Source: Leptospira ellinghausenii
Lineage (GTDB): Bacteria; Spirochaetota; Leptospiria; Leptospirales; Leptospiraceae
NCBI RefSeq assembly: GCF_003114815.1
Contig: NZ_BFAZ01000006.1
Span: 1-64,000 of the forward strand
DNA: 64,000 nt
Direction: 5' to 3'
Notes under the pieces: generated by a model
Told to the model about the DNA's origin: nothing
What the model saw: the letters and a program-made list of their open reading frames with translations, nothing else
Databases searched by the model: none
Shown: positions 46,297 through 57,730 of the stretch, in pieces
How the letters are laid out: every line of letters starts with the position of its first letter
Numbering within the stretch: the first letter of the stretch is position 1
Translations under genes and position numbers: made by a program

Positions 46297-47904
46297 TTAA
46301 GAAATAGTTTTCTTTAAATCTTTGATGTGTTTTAGGAGTTCATTCAAAGATGATTTTTTTTCCGTATCTTTCCAACCGAGTTCTTTTCCGAGTACATTAC
46401 TGACTGGAACTGCAAGGGATTCTGCCAGTTTTAAATCAAGGAAAACTACTCTCCATCGCCTCGAGAGAACATCAGAAACAGAAAGAGCAAATTCCTTTTT
46501 CACAAAATGTTTGATTTCTTCTGCAAAGTAACCTGACCCTTTTTTGATTTCTTTTGGTTTTTTACCTAGGATGAGAGGCACCTCCCCTCCATAAGAATCT
46601 ACCAATCGAACGGCTGTTTCATAAGGAAGGTCGTACATCGTTTGGATCTTTGCCACCAAATGTTTGCTATACCCATCGGCACCTGGGAAAGCAAAACTTG
46701 CTGTGACACAGTTCATTTTGGATGGAAGGTTTCCAACAGAGATCAATTTGTCGGTGAGGTCTTCCGCCATTTTACGGAAAGTGGACCATTTCCCTCCCGA
46801 CATTGTCACAAGACCAGAATCCGAGACGAGGATGGCTTCTTCCCTGGAAATGGATTTAGTGTCCTTTTTGTCTCCTGTGGAAATGAGAGGGCGTAGACCA
46901 CTAAAGACAGATTCAATGTCGTCTTTTGTTAATTTTGTATCTAGGTAATCATTTCCAGTTTGGAGTAAAAATTCCACTTCGGATTGTAAGGGCAAAGGTT
47001 CATCTTCAATTTTTTGAATCGGGGTGTCTGTGGTTCCTAGGAGTACTTTCCCTTCCCAAGGGATCACAAATACCACTCTACCATCCGCAGTTTTCGGAAT
47101 GATCATCGCAGTCCGGCAAGGGAGTTTCTCTTTATCAAATACGAGGTGGATTCCTTGGCTTGGAGCAAGGACATTTTCTGCTTTGGGATCATCGAGTTTA
47201 CGGAGAGAATCAATCCACACACCGGTTGTATTGGCGACCACTTTGGCTTTGATCGAGACAACTTTTTTTGTAAGAGAATCTTTTGCAGTCACACCAATGA
47301 TTTTACCATTGTTATCCTTTAAAAAGGATGTCACTTCAATCCTTGAGACAATGTCCGCTCCATTTTCTTTTGCGGCACGAATGGTTGTTACATTGAGTCT
47401 TGCATCATTGAACTGTGCATCATAGTAGGAGATTCCACCCTTTAGGTTTTCTTTTTTGAGGGAAGCAAAGTAATCGAGGGCAGTTGCTTTCGAAATTCGT
47501 TCATGGCCAGGGACAATCGATTTTCCAGCAAGGATATCATACATCGTAAGACCAATGGAATAAAACGGTTTTTCCCACCAAACATAGGTTGGTAAAACAA
47601 AGGGAAGTGGTTTGACTAAGTGCGGTGCATTGATGAGAAGTCGTTTCCGCTCTGACAATGCTTCATAAATTAATTTAAAATGGAATTGGGCAAGATACCT
47701 CACTCCACCGTGGATGAGTTTGGTAGATCGGGAACTCGTTCCTTGCGAAAAGTCTCCTTTTTCCAATAAGGCTACTTTGTAACCTCGGAGACTGGCATCA
47801 AGGGCTGTGCCGGAACCGGTGGCACCACCACCCAAAATTAAAATATCATACTGGGTTGATTCTAAATGTTTTAGCGTTTGTTTTCTTTCATCTAAATGGT
47901 TCAT
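46297..47904 (-). CDS. glpD: FAD-dependent glycerol-3-phosphate dehydrogenase
   Basis: Oxidises glycerol 3-phosphate to dihydroxyacetone phosphate at the membrane. The 535-residue protein has FAD-binding ILGGGATGSGTALDASLRG, the GlpD motif GTSSRSTKLIHGGVRYL, and the segments DARLNVTTIRAAKENGA, VVANTTGVWIDSLRKL and GLVTMSGGKWSTFRKMAEDL, with the C-terminal GlpA-like cap (about 400-535). It joins lipid and sugar metabolism: glycerol from lipids enters glycolysis/gluconeogenesis here. Single gene on the minus strand between the lipoprotein gene and tyrS. Confidence 0.94.
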   Translation of the reverse strand: MNHLDERKQTLKHLESTQYDILILGGGATGSGTALDASLRGYKVALLEKGDFSQGTSSRSTKLIHGGVRYLAQFHFKLIYEALSERKRLLINAPHLVKPLPFVLPTYVWWEKPFYSIGLTMYDILAGKSIVPGHERISKATALDYFASLKKENLKGGISYYDAQFNDARLNVTTIRAAKENGADIVSRIEVTSFLKDNNGKIIGVTAKDSLTKKVVSIKAKVVANTTGVWIDSLRKLDDPKAENVLAPSQGIHLVFDKEKLPCRTAMIIPKTADGRVVFVIPWEGKVLLGTTDTPIQKIEDEPLPLQSEVEFLLQTGNDYLDTKLTKDDIESVFSGLRPLISTGDKKDTKSISREEAILVSDSGLVTMSGGKWSTFRKMAEDLTDKLISVGNLPSKMNCVTASFAFPGADGYSKHLVAKIQTMYDLPYETAVRLVDSYGGEVPLILGKKPKEIKKGSGYFAEEIKHFVKKEFALSVSDVLSRRWRVVFLDLKLAESLAVPVSNVLGKELGWKDTEKKSSLNELLKHIKDLKKTIS

Positions 47905-48001
47905 AAGGGTTTTTACGTACTTTGGTGGTTGCCTATAGAGATTCTAAGGTTAGTGTTGTCAAAAGTCACCTTTTCTACCATCGAAAATTTTTGAAATTGT
48001 T

Positions 48002-49228
48002 ATGAAAACTGAAAGAGAATTGAACCAAGAATTAGAAACCATCCGCCGAGGCACTGTCGAAATCATCAGTGAAGGGGAACTTTTAGAAAAAATCAAATCC
48101 AAACCTTCCTTAACGATCAAGGCAGGATTTGATCCAACGGCACCTGATTTACATTTAGGCCATTTTGTGTTACTGCGAAAGCTCAAACATTTCCAAGACT
48201 TGGGCCATGATGTTTGTTTTATGCTAGGTGATTTCACAGCAATGATTGGTGATCCAACCGGAAAATCGGAAACACGCAAACGCCTTTCAAAAGAAGAGGT
48301 ATTGGAAAATTCTAAAACCTACCAAACACAAGTTTTTAAAATCTTGGACCCAAATAAAACTCGTATCCTTTACAATTCTCACTGGTGTTCGGAATTAAAA
48401 TTTGAAGATGTATTGGTTCTGACTTCGAAGTATACAGTTTCGCGTATGTTGGAACGAGATGATTTCACCAAACGCCACAAAGCGGGAACACCCATTTCGA
48501 TGATTGAGTTTTTATACCCACTCGTACAGGGTTATGATTCCGTTGCAATGAAGTCTGATGTGGAACTTGGAGGAACAGACCAAAAGTTTAATATGCTCGT
48601 TGGTCGCGACTTACAAAGAGAATACGGTCAAAAACCACAAGCCGTGATCACTTTGCCTTTGTTAGTTGGGCTTGATGGTGTGAAAAAAATGTCCAAGTCT
48701 CTTGGCAATTATGTAGGCATCATTGAAAAACCCATCGACATGTACGGTAAAATTATGTCTATCTCTGATGATCTGATGTGGAATTATTTTGAACTTCTCA
48801 CAGACCTACCGATGTCCGAAGTGGAAAAACGAAAAGAGGGGATTCGTTCCAAATCCCTCCATCCGAAAGAAGTCAAAACAGAACTAGCCCTTCTCATCAT
48901 GGACCAAATGCATCCAAAAGAAGAAAACCGTAAAGCAGTGGAAGAATGGACTGCCATCCATAATACCAAAAACAGAGCTCTACCAGACGAAATTCCGACA
49001 GAAAGTTTGGACTCCAGTTATTTTACAGAAAAACCACCTCTCCTTGTTTATGTATTGTCCCAACTCAAATTCATACCGAGTGTTTCAGAAGGCCGACGGC
49101 TCATCCAAGCAGGGGGATTGTATTTGGATGAGGAAAAAATAACGGACCCTGGCTTTGTTTTGGAGCAGGGGAAAGAATACCTCATCAGGCAAGGGAAAAA
49201 AGGGAAATTTTTAAAGATCAAAACCTAA
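48002..49228 (+). CDS. tyrS: Tyrosyl-tRNA synthetase
   Basis: Class I synthetase charging tRNA-Tyr. The 408-residue protein contains the HIGH-type motif HLGH ([12 protein letters not shown], about residues 49-52), the KMSKS loop (KKMSKSLGN) and tyrosine-binding segments ([16 protein letters not shown]). The C-terminal 65 residues form an S4-type domain ([20 protein letters not shown]). It is of the shorter TyrZ-like type rather than E. coli TyrS. No T-box leader was recognised upstream. Confidence 0.95.
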   Translation: MKTERELNQELETIRRGTVEIISEGELLEKIKSKPSLTIKAGFDPTAPDLHLGHFVLLRKLKHFQDLGHDVCFMLGDFTAMIGDPTGKSETRKRLSKEEVLENSKTYQTQVFKILDPNKTRILYNSHWCSELKFEDVLVLTSKYTVSRMLERDDFTKRHKAGTPISMIEFLYPLVQGYDSVAMKSDVELGGTDQKFNMLVGRDLQREYGQKPQAVITLPLLVGLDGVKKMSKSLGNYVGIIEKPIDMYGKIMSISDDLMWNYFELLTDLPMSEVEKRKEGIRSKSLHPKEVKTELALLIMDQMHPKEENRKAVEEWTAIHNTKNRALPDEIPTESLDSSYFTEKPPLLVYVLSQLKFIPSVSEGRRLIQAGGLYLDEEKITDPGFVLEQGKEYLIRQGKKGKFLKIKT

Positions 49229-49300
49229 ACTTGGGAGAGGGACGAGTATAGAACCCTAGTCCCAATTCCGATAATCGATATTAAGGAAAGCCATACCTAC

Positions 49301-50491
49301 ATGTCACTCGATCCGACAAACGAAGAGAAAGAAATCCAGGACATTGTCCATGAACTTTCTAAGGACATAGAAAAGGATCGATTGTTTGCTAAAAAACTCC
49401 GTCGTTTTGCCTTTATCTCTGCTTTATCCTTTGTTGGTCTTACCGTTTTTGTTTTACTCAGTTATCTGCTCTATTTGAGCCTCAGTGTGACAAAACTCGA
49501 ATCCGAAGTAAAAGAAAAAGACCGAAGTTTAAGAGAATTGGAACAGTCTCTTTTTTCTTTGATGTACCAAGAACAACTTAGGGAAGAGAATGCTCTGGCA
49601 GGGGACACCGAACCTGATACCGAACTTGCGAAACAAGTGGAAGAAAATATCGAGTTTTTAAAGGAAGTGAGTCAGAATACCAAAGGACGTAACATCTTAC
49701 GTGGGAATGAATCTCAAAAGGAAATTGCTCTAACCTTTGACTTGGCAACTGGCGAAGAACTTCCCGTACTTTATAATTACATAAAAGAACATAAAATCAA
49801 AGTAACTTTGTTTTTATCCAATGAAAGACCATCCGATATCAATGGTTCTTTTTTTGTCAGACAAAACTTAGATTATATCAAGCGGATGGCAAAAACAGGT
49901 GCTGTCGAATTTGGGAATCATACTTGGTCCCATTTTAACTACCAACGTTCTGTAACCGAAACATCCTTAAAAAAAAGAATGGTACTCGAATACTTATCTA
50001 AGTCAGTACTCGACCTTCCTCGTATGGCAGAGGAACTTAAACGAGTGGAAGATACCTTTTATTCTCTCACCAAACAAGAGTTAAAAAAATATTACCGTTT
50101 GCCTTATGGAGCTCTTAGCCAATTGATTTTAGATGCCCATGCAAGTCTTGGTTATACGGATCACATTATGTGGTCAAATAATGCCAAAGGATCTCTAGAC
50201 TTACCTGATTATATCAGTAAACAATTCCTATATAAAAAAACGTCAAAAGGCAAAAAGGAAGTCGTAAAAAATCCACATTATAAAACAGGAGAGGAAACTC
50301 TTACGTTTTTAGACAATTGGGAAAAAGCGGACCCAAATGGAATGAATGGTGCGATTATCCTCATGCACCTTGGTGGTCCTCGTAAATTTGATAAATTGAT
50401 TTATATCCTTCCGACTTTCATTGAAAGAATGAAAGAAAAGGGTTACAAATTTGTAACCCTTTCTGAAGTTTTAAACGATAAAAAGGACTAA
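49301..50491 (+). CDS. Membrane-anchored polysaccharide deacetylase (NodB homology)
   Basis: The 396-residue protein has a short cytoplasmic N-terminus, one TM helix (FAFISALSFVGLTVFVLLSYLLYL, about 35-60), a coiled coil (about 63-95: KLESEVKEKDRSLRELEQSL) and an extracytoplasmic NodB domain. Catalytic base Asp is in LTFDLATGEEL and the metal pair is in GNHTWSHFN (HxxxH); the C-terminal His motif is ILMHLGGPR. In the usual TFDDG motif the second Asp (a metal ligand) is replaced by Leu here, so activity is uncertain. It probably acts on peptidoglycan or a surface glycan. Start ATG follows AAGGAAAG. Confidence 0.85.
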   Translation: MSLDPTNEEKEIQDIVHELSKDIEKDRLFAKKLRRFAFISALSFVGLTVFVLLSYLLYLSLSVTKLESEVKEKDRSLRELEQSLFSLMYQEQLREENALAGDTEPDTELAKQVEENIEFLKEVSQNTKGRNILRGNESQKEIALTFDLATGEELPVLYNYIKEHKIKVTLFLSNERPSDINGSFFVRQNLDYIKRMAKTGAVEFGNHTWSHFNYQRSVTETSLKKRMVLEYLSKSVLDLPRMAEELKRVEDTFYSLTKQELKKYYRLPYGALSQLILDAHASLGYTDHIMWSNNAKGSLDLPDYISKQFLYKKTSKGKKEVVKNPHYKTGEETLTFLDNWEKADPNGMNGAIILMHLGGPRKFDKLIYILPTFIERMKEKGYKFVTLSEVLNDKKD

Positions 50492-50500
50492 CAGAAGAGA

Positions 50501-50542
50501 CAAAATTTAATTTTGCACTATTACCTTTGGACCATGGGTAAT
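50501..50542. terminator. Convergent hairpins between deacetylase and RND genes
   Basis: CAAAATT-T-AATTTTG (50501-50515) is a perfect palindrome, followed by ATTACC (50520-50525) and GGTAAT (50537-50542) with an inner TGG/CCA pair. No long U tract. Probably the shared end of two convergent genes. Confidence 0.35.
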
Positions 50543-50561
50543 CACTCTTTTCTATTATCGT

Positions 50562-53500
50562 TCAAACAAATCGTTTTTTTCGATTTTGATACCGAGTTAC
50601 GACACTGTCTTTAAAGGTATATAAGTTTAAGTAAAAGACAGGAACCATAATCAACGTAATAAATGTCGCGAAAGCAAGTCCCCAACCAAATGCAAGAGCC
50701 ATAGGAACAAGGAAAGGGTCCTTTCCTCCAATTCCATACGCAGTTGGCAAAAGACCAAGTACTGTTGTAACGGTTGTTAGCATCACGGCACGTAGGCGGA
50801 TGCTCCCTGCCTCCACTAACAATTCAAAGGTGGATTTCGATGGGTCTTCAATGCGTAGTTGGTTGGCACAGTCCACAAGTACAATGGAGTCGTTTACGAC
50901 TACCCCCGCAAGTCCAATGATTCCAAGAAAAGCCAAAAAGGAAAATGGTTGTCCATGCAATAAAAAAGCAAAGATCACACCAATGACAGCAAATGGAATG
51001 GCACTCATCACAATGAGAGGTTGGGCTAAGGAGCGGAAGAGGGAAGCAAGGATCATATAAATGATGAGTAGCCCCACAAGGAAAGCTCGCCCAAGGGAAG
51101 CCATTGATTCTTCTGTGTCTTTGTTTTCTCCAGAAAACCGAACCGAATAACCAGGGTATTTGGCTATGATTCCTTCTGTGAGTTGTTTTGCCTCCAAATT
51201 CACTTGCCTCGATGTGGAAATTGTTTCATCAATATTCGAAGTTACGGTAAGAAGCCTTTTTCCATCCAAATGGTTAATTGATGCTCGGCCTGGGTTCCGA
51301 TCATAACTGGTTAATCGTGAAACTGGTATTAGATTTCCGGTAAGGTTATTTACGTATACTTTATTCAAATGTGTAAGGGACGACCTGTATTCCTCAGGGA
51401 AACGAACACGTACATCTACTTCTTCATCCGCACGTTTGATTTTGGTAGAAACAGTTCCTTGTAAAGCTGTGTTGATCGCAAGGGAAACAGACTGAACACT
51501 CACACCTGCAAACGATGCTAGTGATTCGTCTACGGAGACGCGGATTTCGTCTTTTCCTTCATTAAAGTCGTCACCGATATCAGTAACACCTTTGATTTTT
51601 GCTAAAGCGGCTTTGTATTCGGCACCAATTTTAAGTAAGGTGGCAAAGTCGTCCCCTTTGATTTCAATTGCTACTGGTTTTCCAACGGGTGGTCCACCTG
51701 CTAATTTTTCAAATTCCAAGTTAATCAGTTTACCTTTTAACGGTAAAAACTCATTTGGAATGGCATCAATTTGGACTTTGTCCTCTTGTTTTTTATCTAC
51801 ATTTTCTTTCGCTAGTTTTTCTTCGAGTAAGGCAAGTGCCTTATCATTCAAAAGATACTTTGTGTTTTCCCTCACAACTTCTATGATTTTTTCAGTGGAG
51901 CGGTCCCTGTTGTCATCGGGGGTTAGATACACCATAACTTGGGCATAGTTTTTTCCACGTTTTGTAAAAGGATCATTCGGATCTTTTTGAATGATCCCCA
52001 CACGTGAGATAAAGTTCTCCACTTCACCTTCAGGAAGTTTGGCGATACTATGTTCAATGGCACGAATGAAACGATCAGTTTCTTCCAGTTTTAATCCTGT
52101 TTCCGCAGTGACTCTCACTTGGAATGTTTCAATGGCACCTGGGAAAAGTTTGAACTTTCCAAATTTAGTTTGGATCGCCAATGAAAATACAAATAAACCC
52201 AATAATAAACCTACCATTTTCCATCGGTTACTCAATGCAAAACGTAAGAGCGGGAGGTAAGTTTTTTCTTTAAACTTAATGAACCAATGTGATTCTTCTT
52301 TTACTTCCCCCTTCATATCACTTGCCTTACTCACATCATACAAGTGAGACGGTAACATAAAAAAAGCTTCAAAAAGAGAACTACACAAGGAAAGGATCAC
52401 AACAAGGGGAATGGAATGGATGAATTTTCCAAAGATCCCTGTCATAAATAACATAGGTCCAAACGCAGCAATGGTTGTTGTTACCGTTGCGGTAACTGGA
52501 GCCAATACTTCACTTGTCCCACGCATGGCAGCTTCAAATGGTTCTTCTCCCATTTCTAAATGGCGGTATACGTTTTCACAAATGATGATGGCATCATCGA
52601 CTAAAATTCCCACAACAATGATGAGTCCCATCATCGATATGAGGTTTAATGTAAGACCCATATAATTCATGGCAACAAAGGTCATAGCAATGGATATGGG
52701 AATTCCAAGTGCTGTCATGAGTGCCATTCTCCATCCGAGGAAAACAAAGAGGGATGCAGTCACTAAAAATAAACCAGAAACTGCATTTGAAGTTAAAACA
52801 CCTAGTCTTCTTCTTATATATTTTGATAAATCATTTACAAACGCATGTTTGATTGCGCCATTCGAGGAGTTAATAAACGTTTCGACTACTTTTTTGGAAT
52901 CATCAACAACCGTAATGGCATCTGCTTTTTCGCGTTTGATTACAGTAAGTGCAATGGCTATGTTACCATTTGATTTGTCTATATAATCTGAATCTTCAAA
53001 CCCTTCTGTGACTCTGGCTACATCGCGAATCCGAACGGATCTACCTGCATCATTGGTTCTAATAAAGACGTTTTCGATTTCCTCGGCAGTATCAAACTCA
53101 CCAACTGTTCGTACAATAATTTCCCTTGTTTTTTCATTGATGTTTCCACCTGGAAAGTTGATGTTTCTCTGACGAAGGGCACTGATCACTTGGGTGGAAG
53201 AGAGAGAGAATGCTCTCAATTTATCAGGATCTAAGTCCACTTTCATCTCTCGTTCACGCCAACCTCGTTTGGTGATCCTCGCAACAGAAGGTAGGTCTTT
53301 TAGTTTTTCTTCTAATATTTTTGCTTGGTCTCTGAGTTCTTTTGCACTGAGGATTGGTTTTCCGTCTTTTAGGGTGGAAGAGAGATGGATTTCGATAACA
53401 GGTTGTCTTGCTGTTGTAATCTCTGTTACAATTGGATCTTCTACTTCCGTTGGTAAATCTTGGATCCTATCAATTGCTGATTTTAGATCATCTACCACTT

Positions 53501-53816
53501 TCTGAGTGTTTTTTGTATTAGGATCAATTGTAATGATGATACCAGAACGATTTTCTAACGAAGCAGAACGAAATTCTTTGATTCCATCAACTTCTTTAAT
53601 GGCATCTTCTAAAGGTTTGGTGACAAGTTTTTCCACATCAGCGGGAGCCGCACCAGGATAAAGAGTTGTAACACTCACAATATCAAAATTGATATTGGGA
53701 AATGCCTCTCTGTTCATCGTAGCCGCAGTAAATCCACCAACTAATATGATTAAAAAAGTTAATAGGTTTACGAATAAACTTTTGGAAAGAAAATACTGTA
53801 CTATGGATGAACCCAT
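50562..53816 (-). CDS. RND-family efflux transporter (AcrB-like inner membrane subunit)
   Basis: Proton-driven efflux pump of 1084 residues, usual length. TM1 ([20 protein letters not shown]), a large periplasmic loop, then the TM2-TM7 block with the proton-relay motif [22 protein letters not shown] (Asp-Asp in TM4), the second periplasmic loop (about 560-860) and TM8-TM12 ([19 protein letters not shown]). The substrate is unknown. Only the pump subunit lies here: no membrane-fusion protein or outer-membrane channel is adjacent, so it works with partners encoded elsewhere or as a homotypic exporter. The def gene is 48 bases upstream on the same strand. Confidence 0.93.
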   Translation of the reverse strand: MGSSIVQYFLSKSLFVNLLTFLIILVGGFTAATMNREAFPNINFDIVSVTTLYPGAAPADVEKLVTKPLEDAIKEVDGIKEFRSASLENRSGIIITIDPNTKNTQKVVDDLKSAIDRIQDLPTEVEDPIVTEITTARQPVIEIHLSSTLKDGKPILSAKELRDQAKILEEKLKDLPSVARITKRGWREREMKVDLDPDKLRAFSLSSTQVISALRQRNINFPGGNINEKTREIIVRTVGEFDTAEEIENVFIRTNDAGRSVRIRDVARVTEGFEDSDYIDKSNGNIAIALTVIKREKADAITVVDDSKKVVETFINSSNGAIKHAFVNDLSKYIRRRLGVLTSNAVSGLFLVTASLFVFLGWRMALMTALGIPISIAMTFVAMNYMGLTLNLISMMGLIIVVGILVDDAIIICENVYRHLEMGEEPFEAAMRGTSEVLAPVTATVTTTIAAFGPMLFMTGIFGKFIHSIPLVVILSLCSSLFEAFFMLPSHLYDVSKASDMKGEVKEESHWFIKFKEKTYLPLLRFALSNRWKMVGLLLGLFVFSLAIQTKFGKFKLFPGAIETFQVRVTAETGLKLEETDRFIRAIEHSIAKLPEGEVENFISRVGIIQKDPNDPFTKRGKNYAQVMVYLTPDDNRDRSTEKIIEVVRENTKYLLNDKALALLEEKLAKENVDKKQEDKVQIDAIPNEFLPLKGKLINLEFEKLAGGPPVGKPVAIEIKGDDFATLLKIGAEYKAALAKIKGVTDIGDDFNEGKDEIRVSVDESLASFAGVSVQSVSLAINTALQGTVSTKIKRADEEVDVRVRFPEEYRSSLTHLNKVYVNNLTGNLIPVSRLTSYDRNPGRASINHLDGKRLLTVTSNIDETISTSRQVNLEAKQLTEGIIAKYPGYSVRFSGENKDTEESMASLGRAFLVGLLIIYMILASLFRSLAQPLIVMSAIPFAVIGVIFAFLLHGQPFSFLAFLGIIGLAGVVVNDSIVLVDCANQLRIEDPSKSTFELLVEAGSIRLRAVMLTTVTTVLGLLPTAYGIGGKDPFLVPMALAFGWGLAFATFITLIMVPVFYLNLYTFKDSVVTRYQNRKKRFV

Positions 53817-53864
53817 GGAATCTCCTATAAGAGTGAACCTATAAAAATCATAATGAAATTTATT

Positions 53865-54404
53865 TTAATCTAACAATTTACCAGCGGTATCAATGTCTTC
53901 GTTATAACCAAAAAGTTTTGTGCTTTTTAATCGATCTACATACAGAACGCCGAACAAATGATCACATTCATGTTGTAATACGATGGCTCTATACCCTTCA
54001 ATGATTTCGTCATGTTCTTCGAAATTTTCATCACGCCATTTCATTCGGATTTTGTTAGGTCGTTCCACATAACCACGCATTCCAGGCACTGATAAACACC
54101 CTTCCCAAAATCCATCAGCAGGAGGACTTAAGGGTGTGATTTCCGGATTTAAGATGATTTGGTTCGGAACTTCTGGGGTTCCTGGGTATCGTTCATTGTC
54201 ATCTTCTTGCCCAACGACCACTAATTTTTTTAAAACTCCAATTTGTGGGGCAGCAAGTCCCACACCATCGGCATGGCGCATGGTTTCAAACATATCGCGT
54301 ATCAATTTTTTGAAATCCTTGGTTTGGATTTCGGATTCGGTCACATCTTCACTTGTTTGCCTAAGGATCGGATTACCAATTTTAAGAATTTTTCGTACTG
54401 CCAT
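53865..54404 (-). CDS. def: Peptide deformylase
   Basis: Removes the N-formyl group from nascent proteins. The 179-residue protein has the three family motifs: [10 protein letters not shown] (1), EGCLSVPG (2, metal Cys) and QHECDHLFG (3, HExxH with Cys-Asp variant; the two His and the Cys of motif 2 bind the metal). HECDH is an odd but complete variant of HExxH. Length is normal. It lies upstream of the RND pump gene. Divergent from nothing close: a tRNA gene lies about 115 bases upstream. Confidence 0.96.
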   Translation of the reverse strand: MAVRKILKIGNPILRQTSEDVTESEIQTKDFKKLIRDMFETMRHADGVGLAAPQIGVLKKLVVVGQEDDNERYPGTPEVPNQIILNPEITPLSPPADGFWEGCLSVPGMRGYVERPNKIRMKWRDENFEEHDEIIEGYRAIVLQHECDHLFGVLYVDRLKSTKLFGYNEDIDTAGKLLD

Positions 54405-54518
54405 AATCTAATATGGAATAGATTGAAAAAGGTCACTGAATGATCAAGTGAACTCCTAGTCGATTGAAAAAGAATTTGACAGGCTGGGCTTAAAACGCTG
54501 AAATCTCGTGAGGGATTT

Positions 54519-54591
<73 letters not shown>

Positions 54592-54666
54592 TTGTGCTTT
54601 TCCAAGGTGCGAGACCGCGTTTGTCTGTCAACAGAATCCCAAAATGGCTAAGGAACCAAAGACTTT

Positions 54667-54978
54667 ATGGGACAAGATACGGTAGAAGAACTCACTAAAA
54701 AATTGAAAATCCAATCGGATATCATTAAAGGTTATGAAAAAGTTCTTAGGCTCAATGAACAAGAATTAGCAAACGCAGACGAAATCATTCGTATGTACGA
54801 ACAAATCATTGATTACTCACGTGTAGAATTAAGAGAAGCCAAAGAAACTGTCCAAGCAAGTACGATGGTATCCAATTTAAGTCGAGATGAATTAATGTCT
54901 GCATTTGATAAAATCAAATCTCTCGAAGATGCAAATCGTAAACTCAGAGAAGAATCTTTAAAGTTTAGCAAAGATTAG
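54667..54978 (+). CDS. Coiled-coil protein of unknown function
   Basis: The 103-residue product is almost wholly helical, with heptads (KLKIQSDIIKGYEKVLRLNE, NADEIIRMYEQIIDY, FDKIKSLEDANRKLREESL). No Cys, no TM helix, no signal peptide. It precedes the GAF/SpoIIE phosphatase gene by four bases, so it may be a partner or dimerisation factor of that regulator; this is inferred from position only. Confidence 0.75.
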   Translation: MGQDTVEELTKKLKIQSDIIKGYEKVLRLNEQELANADEIIRMYEQIIDYSRVELREAKETVQASTMVSNLSRDELMSAFDKIKSLEDANRKLREESLKFSKD

Positions 54979-54982
54979 AACA

Positions 54983-57730
54983 TTGAAACCACAATCCCTT
55001 CCGCCGATTATCTTAAAAAACGAAGATGGCGGATTTTATCTTTCTTCCTCAAACGAACTAGATGATTTATACCATTTTATTTTAGGACAAGCAAAACGAT
55101 TTGTTTCTGCTAAATCAGCAGCTTTGTACCTTCGGAATGGAAAAGGGAATTTAAGTAAAATTGGACTCGTCACAGACAAAACAAATGCTGGGCATATCGC
55201 CAAACATGTGTTTAAATCTAAAAAAAGTATTCTGGTTAAAAAAGGTACTCAGCTAAATGCAAAAGATGCACCAGTTTCCGAATCATATATAGCTTGTTAT
55301 TTGGGAGATGAAATAGGGGATATGTCCCTTGGCGTTTTGGTTTTGGAAGGAATCAAACATTTTCAAAATTTTTCAGAACAAGATTTAGATCTAATCAATT
55401 ACTTTAGTGCCAACTTAAACGCTTTATTCAAAGACACTGTTTTTTCGGATATTGAACCACAGTTTTTTAATTCACTGACGACATCAATTTTACTTCTGAT
55501 TGATAACGCAAACATTCATAACAATAATAATCGTCTCCAATACTTTTTGGAGGAAATCATTCGGGTAGCAGTCCTTATCAATACGAGTGTTGATTTGGAA
55601 CATGTGCTTGTCATGGTAATGGAATCTGCAAAATCCGTGTTTCGTACGGAAGCAAGTTCCTTGCTTTTGTTAGATGAGAAAAAAGAGTATTTGGTTTTTC
55701 ATACGGTAACAGGTGAAAAACGAGAAGAGGTTTCCAAAATCAAAGTCCCTGTAGGACAGGGGATTGCGGGCACCGTAGCGGTGACCAAACAACCTATGAT
55801 CATCAACGATGCACAAAATGATGACAGGGTCTTTCGGGATGTAGACAAAGCATCCAATTTTGTGACTCGTAATATTTTGGCAAGTCCCCTCATTGTGGGA
55901 GATGAGGTCATTGGTGTGATTGAAGCAATTAATACCATTGATCGGAATAATTTTAGCCAAGATGATATAGATACATTTTTGTCTTTTTCCAGTGCTTGTG
56001 CAGTTGCGATCCAAAAAACAAGGCTTCTTGACAACCTTAATGTTACAAACTTAGAGCTCAAACAAAAGTTAAGTACTCTAGAATCTATCTTTGATTTGGG
56101 GCAAGCTGTGCTTGAATCTCATGATGAATTGGGCCTCATGTCAAAAACACTTAGCATTCTCACCAAAGAATTGTCATGTGAAGATGCAGGCATGGTTATC
56201 ATTGAAGAAAAGAACAAAAATAGAATCCAAGTGTATGCAAGGCAGTTAGGGATTGTTAGAGAATCTTTTTTTCCCATGTTTGAAAGTCGTTTGTTTTTAA
56301 GCCTTATGGAATCTGGGAATCCGAGAATGGCAGTAGTCACTCCCCAATTGGAAGAATCCTTTTCGGAATTGGAGTTTTATACACTAAAGAAAAATTTCCT
56401 GATTTTGCCCATTTCACCAAGAGGAGGGAATTTACGGGCTGCTTTGTATGTAAGCGGAAAACATTCTCTTCATTCCTTTAATGAGACAGACCTTAGGATG
56501 TTAAAAACATTATCCTCTCCACTAGCAAAAGCTTACGAAAATTTACGCCTCAACCAAGAAATCATTACCAAAAAATCGATCGAAAAAGAAATCGAAATCA
56601 CAAGAAAAATTCAAAACAATATTTTACCCAATGCTCTCATCCAATCTCCATTATTTGACCTGGGAGTTAAGTCGGTTGCCGCCAAAGAGGTGTCAGGTGA
56701 CTTTTATGATTTCCATGCGTTTGGAGACGAACAGTTTTCCTTTCTTGTGGCCGATGTGTCTGGGAAAAGTTTACCAGCAGCCATTTTTATGGCGATGTCC
56801 AGTTCGATTATCCGAACACTTTCCAGAACAACGGACATGTCTCCCTCCGAATTACTCTATCGTGCCAACCAATTGATTTATGAAGATTCGCAGTCGGGGA
56901 TGTTTGTTACCTTATTCCTCGTTAATTACCAAAGAAAAACCCGTACATTAAAGTTTGCATCCGCAGGTCACAATGACCAAATTTGGATCCGAAAGGATGG
57001 GAGTTTTGAACTTCTAAAGGGAAAAGGGGCACCGCTCGGAGTGGTCCCTCATACCAATTACCATGGTGGTGAGATCCAATTAGAACCAGGTGATATTTTG
57101 GTTTTTTATACTGATGGGGCCATTGAGGAAAAAAGTCCAGATGGGGAAGAATATGGTCTCGATCGTTTCATTGATTATATCATTGCACATCGGGATGAAT
57201 CATCTCAAAAAATTGTGGAATCCGTTTATAATGACATTCGTTCTTTTTCAAAGGCGGAAGAACAATACGATGACTTTACCGTTATGATTTTGAAGTTTGC
57301 GAAGGTGGAAAGTTTTGAAATGGTAAAATCCTTTGATGCACACCCGAATGAAATCCCAAAACTCCGTGATTTTATTTCCGAACATTTAGAGAAGAAAATT
57401 ACAAAACCTTTTGCCTTCGACGACATCTTAATATCTTTGGATGAAGCAGCTACCAATATTGTGATGCATAGTTACAAAGATACGAATCTGCAGAATCCAA
57501 AGTTTGAATGTAAATTTGAACTCATTGGAGATAAGTTAAAAATTGTTCTCGTAGACGAAGGGAAACCTTTCGACAGGAAAAAAGTTCCGAAACCTTCCGT
57601 GGAAGCCAATTTGAAAGGTGAACGAAAGGGAGGATTCGGTGTTTATCTCATGGAAACCCTCATGGACAAAGTATCGTATGAATACAATGGGAAACAAAAC
57701 ATAACCTATTTGGAGAAAACAATCGTATGA
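54983..57730 (+). CDS. GAF-SpoIIE phosphatase fused to RsbW-like HATPase
   Basis: The 915-residue cytoplasmic protein combines two opposite activities of the partner-switching pathway. A diverged GAF-like region (about 1-150) is followed by a second GAF domain (about 190-355: DLEHVLVMVMESAKSVFRTE, VPVGQGIAGTVAVTKQPMII), then a third GAF-like region (about 370-530). The SpoIIE/PP2C domain (about 535-770) shows EVSGDFYDF, LVADVSGKSLPAAIFMAMSS, SAGHNDQIWI and FYTDGAIEEKSPDGE. The C-terminal 140 residues are a GHKL HATPase of RsbW/SpoIIAB type: ISLDEAATNIVMHSYKD and GGFGVYLMETLMD. Start TTG 54983 is weakly supported. It overlaps the STAS gene by four bases. Confidence 0.92.
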   Translation: MKPQSLPPIILKNEDGGFYLSSSNELDDLYHFILGQAKRFVSAKSAALYLRNGKGNLSKIGLVTDKTNAGHIAKHVFKSKKSILVKKGTQLNAKDAPVSESYIACYLGDEIGDMSLGVLVLEGIKHFQNFSEQDLDLINYFSANLNALFKDTVFSDIEPQFFNSLTTSILLLIDNANIHNNNNRLQYFLEEIIRVAVLINTSVDLEHVLVMVMESAKSVFRTEASSLLLLDEKKEYLVFHTVTGEKREEVSKIKVPVGQGIAGTVAVTKQPMIINDAQNDDRVFRDVDKASNFVTRNILASPLIVGDEVIGVIEAINTIDRNNFSQDDIDTFLSFSSACAVAIQKTRLLDNLNVTNLELKQKLSTLESIFDLGQAVLESHDELGLMSKTLSILTKELSCEDAGMVIIEEKNKNRIQVYARQLGIVRESFFPMFESRLFLSLMESGNPRMAVVTPQLEESFSELEFYTLKKNFLILPISPRGGNLRAALYVSGKHSLHSFNETDLRMLKTLSSPLAKAYENLRLNQEIITKKSIEKEIEITRKIQNNILPNALIQSPLFDLGVKSVAAKEVSGDFYDFHAFGDEQFSFLVADVSGKSLPAAIFMAMSSSIIRTLSRTTDMSPSELLYRANQLIYEDSQSGMFVTLFLVNYQRKTRTLKFASAGHNDQIWIRKDGSFELLKGKGAPLGVVPHTNYHGGEIQLEPGDILVFYTDGAIEEKSPDGEEYGLDRFIDYIIAHRDESSQKIVESVYNDIRSFSKAEEQYDDFTVMILKFAKVESFEMVKSFDAHPNEIPKLRDFISEHLEKKITKPFAFDDILISLDEAATNIVMHSYKDTNLQNPKFECKFELIGDKLKIVLVDEGKPFDRKKVPKPSVEANLKGERKGGFGVYLMETLMDKVSYEYNGKQNITYLEKTIV

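Noticed and set aside
47905..48001. T-box leader upstream of tyrS
   Set aside because: The 97-base leader has no specifier loop or T-box sequence.
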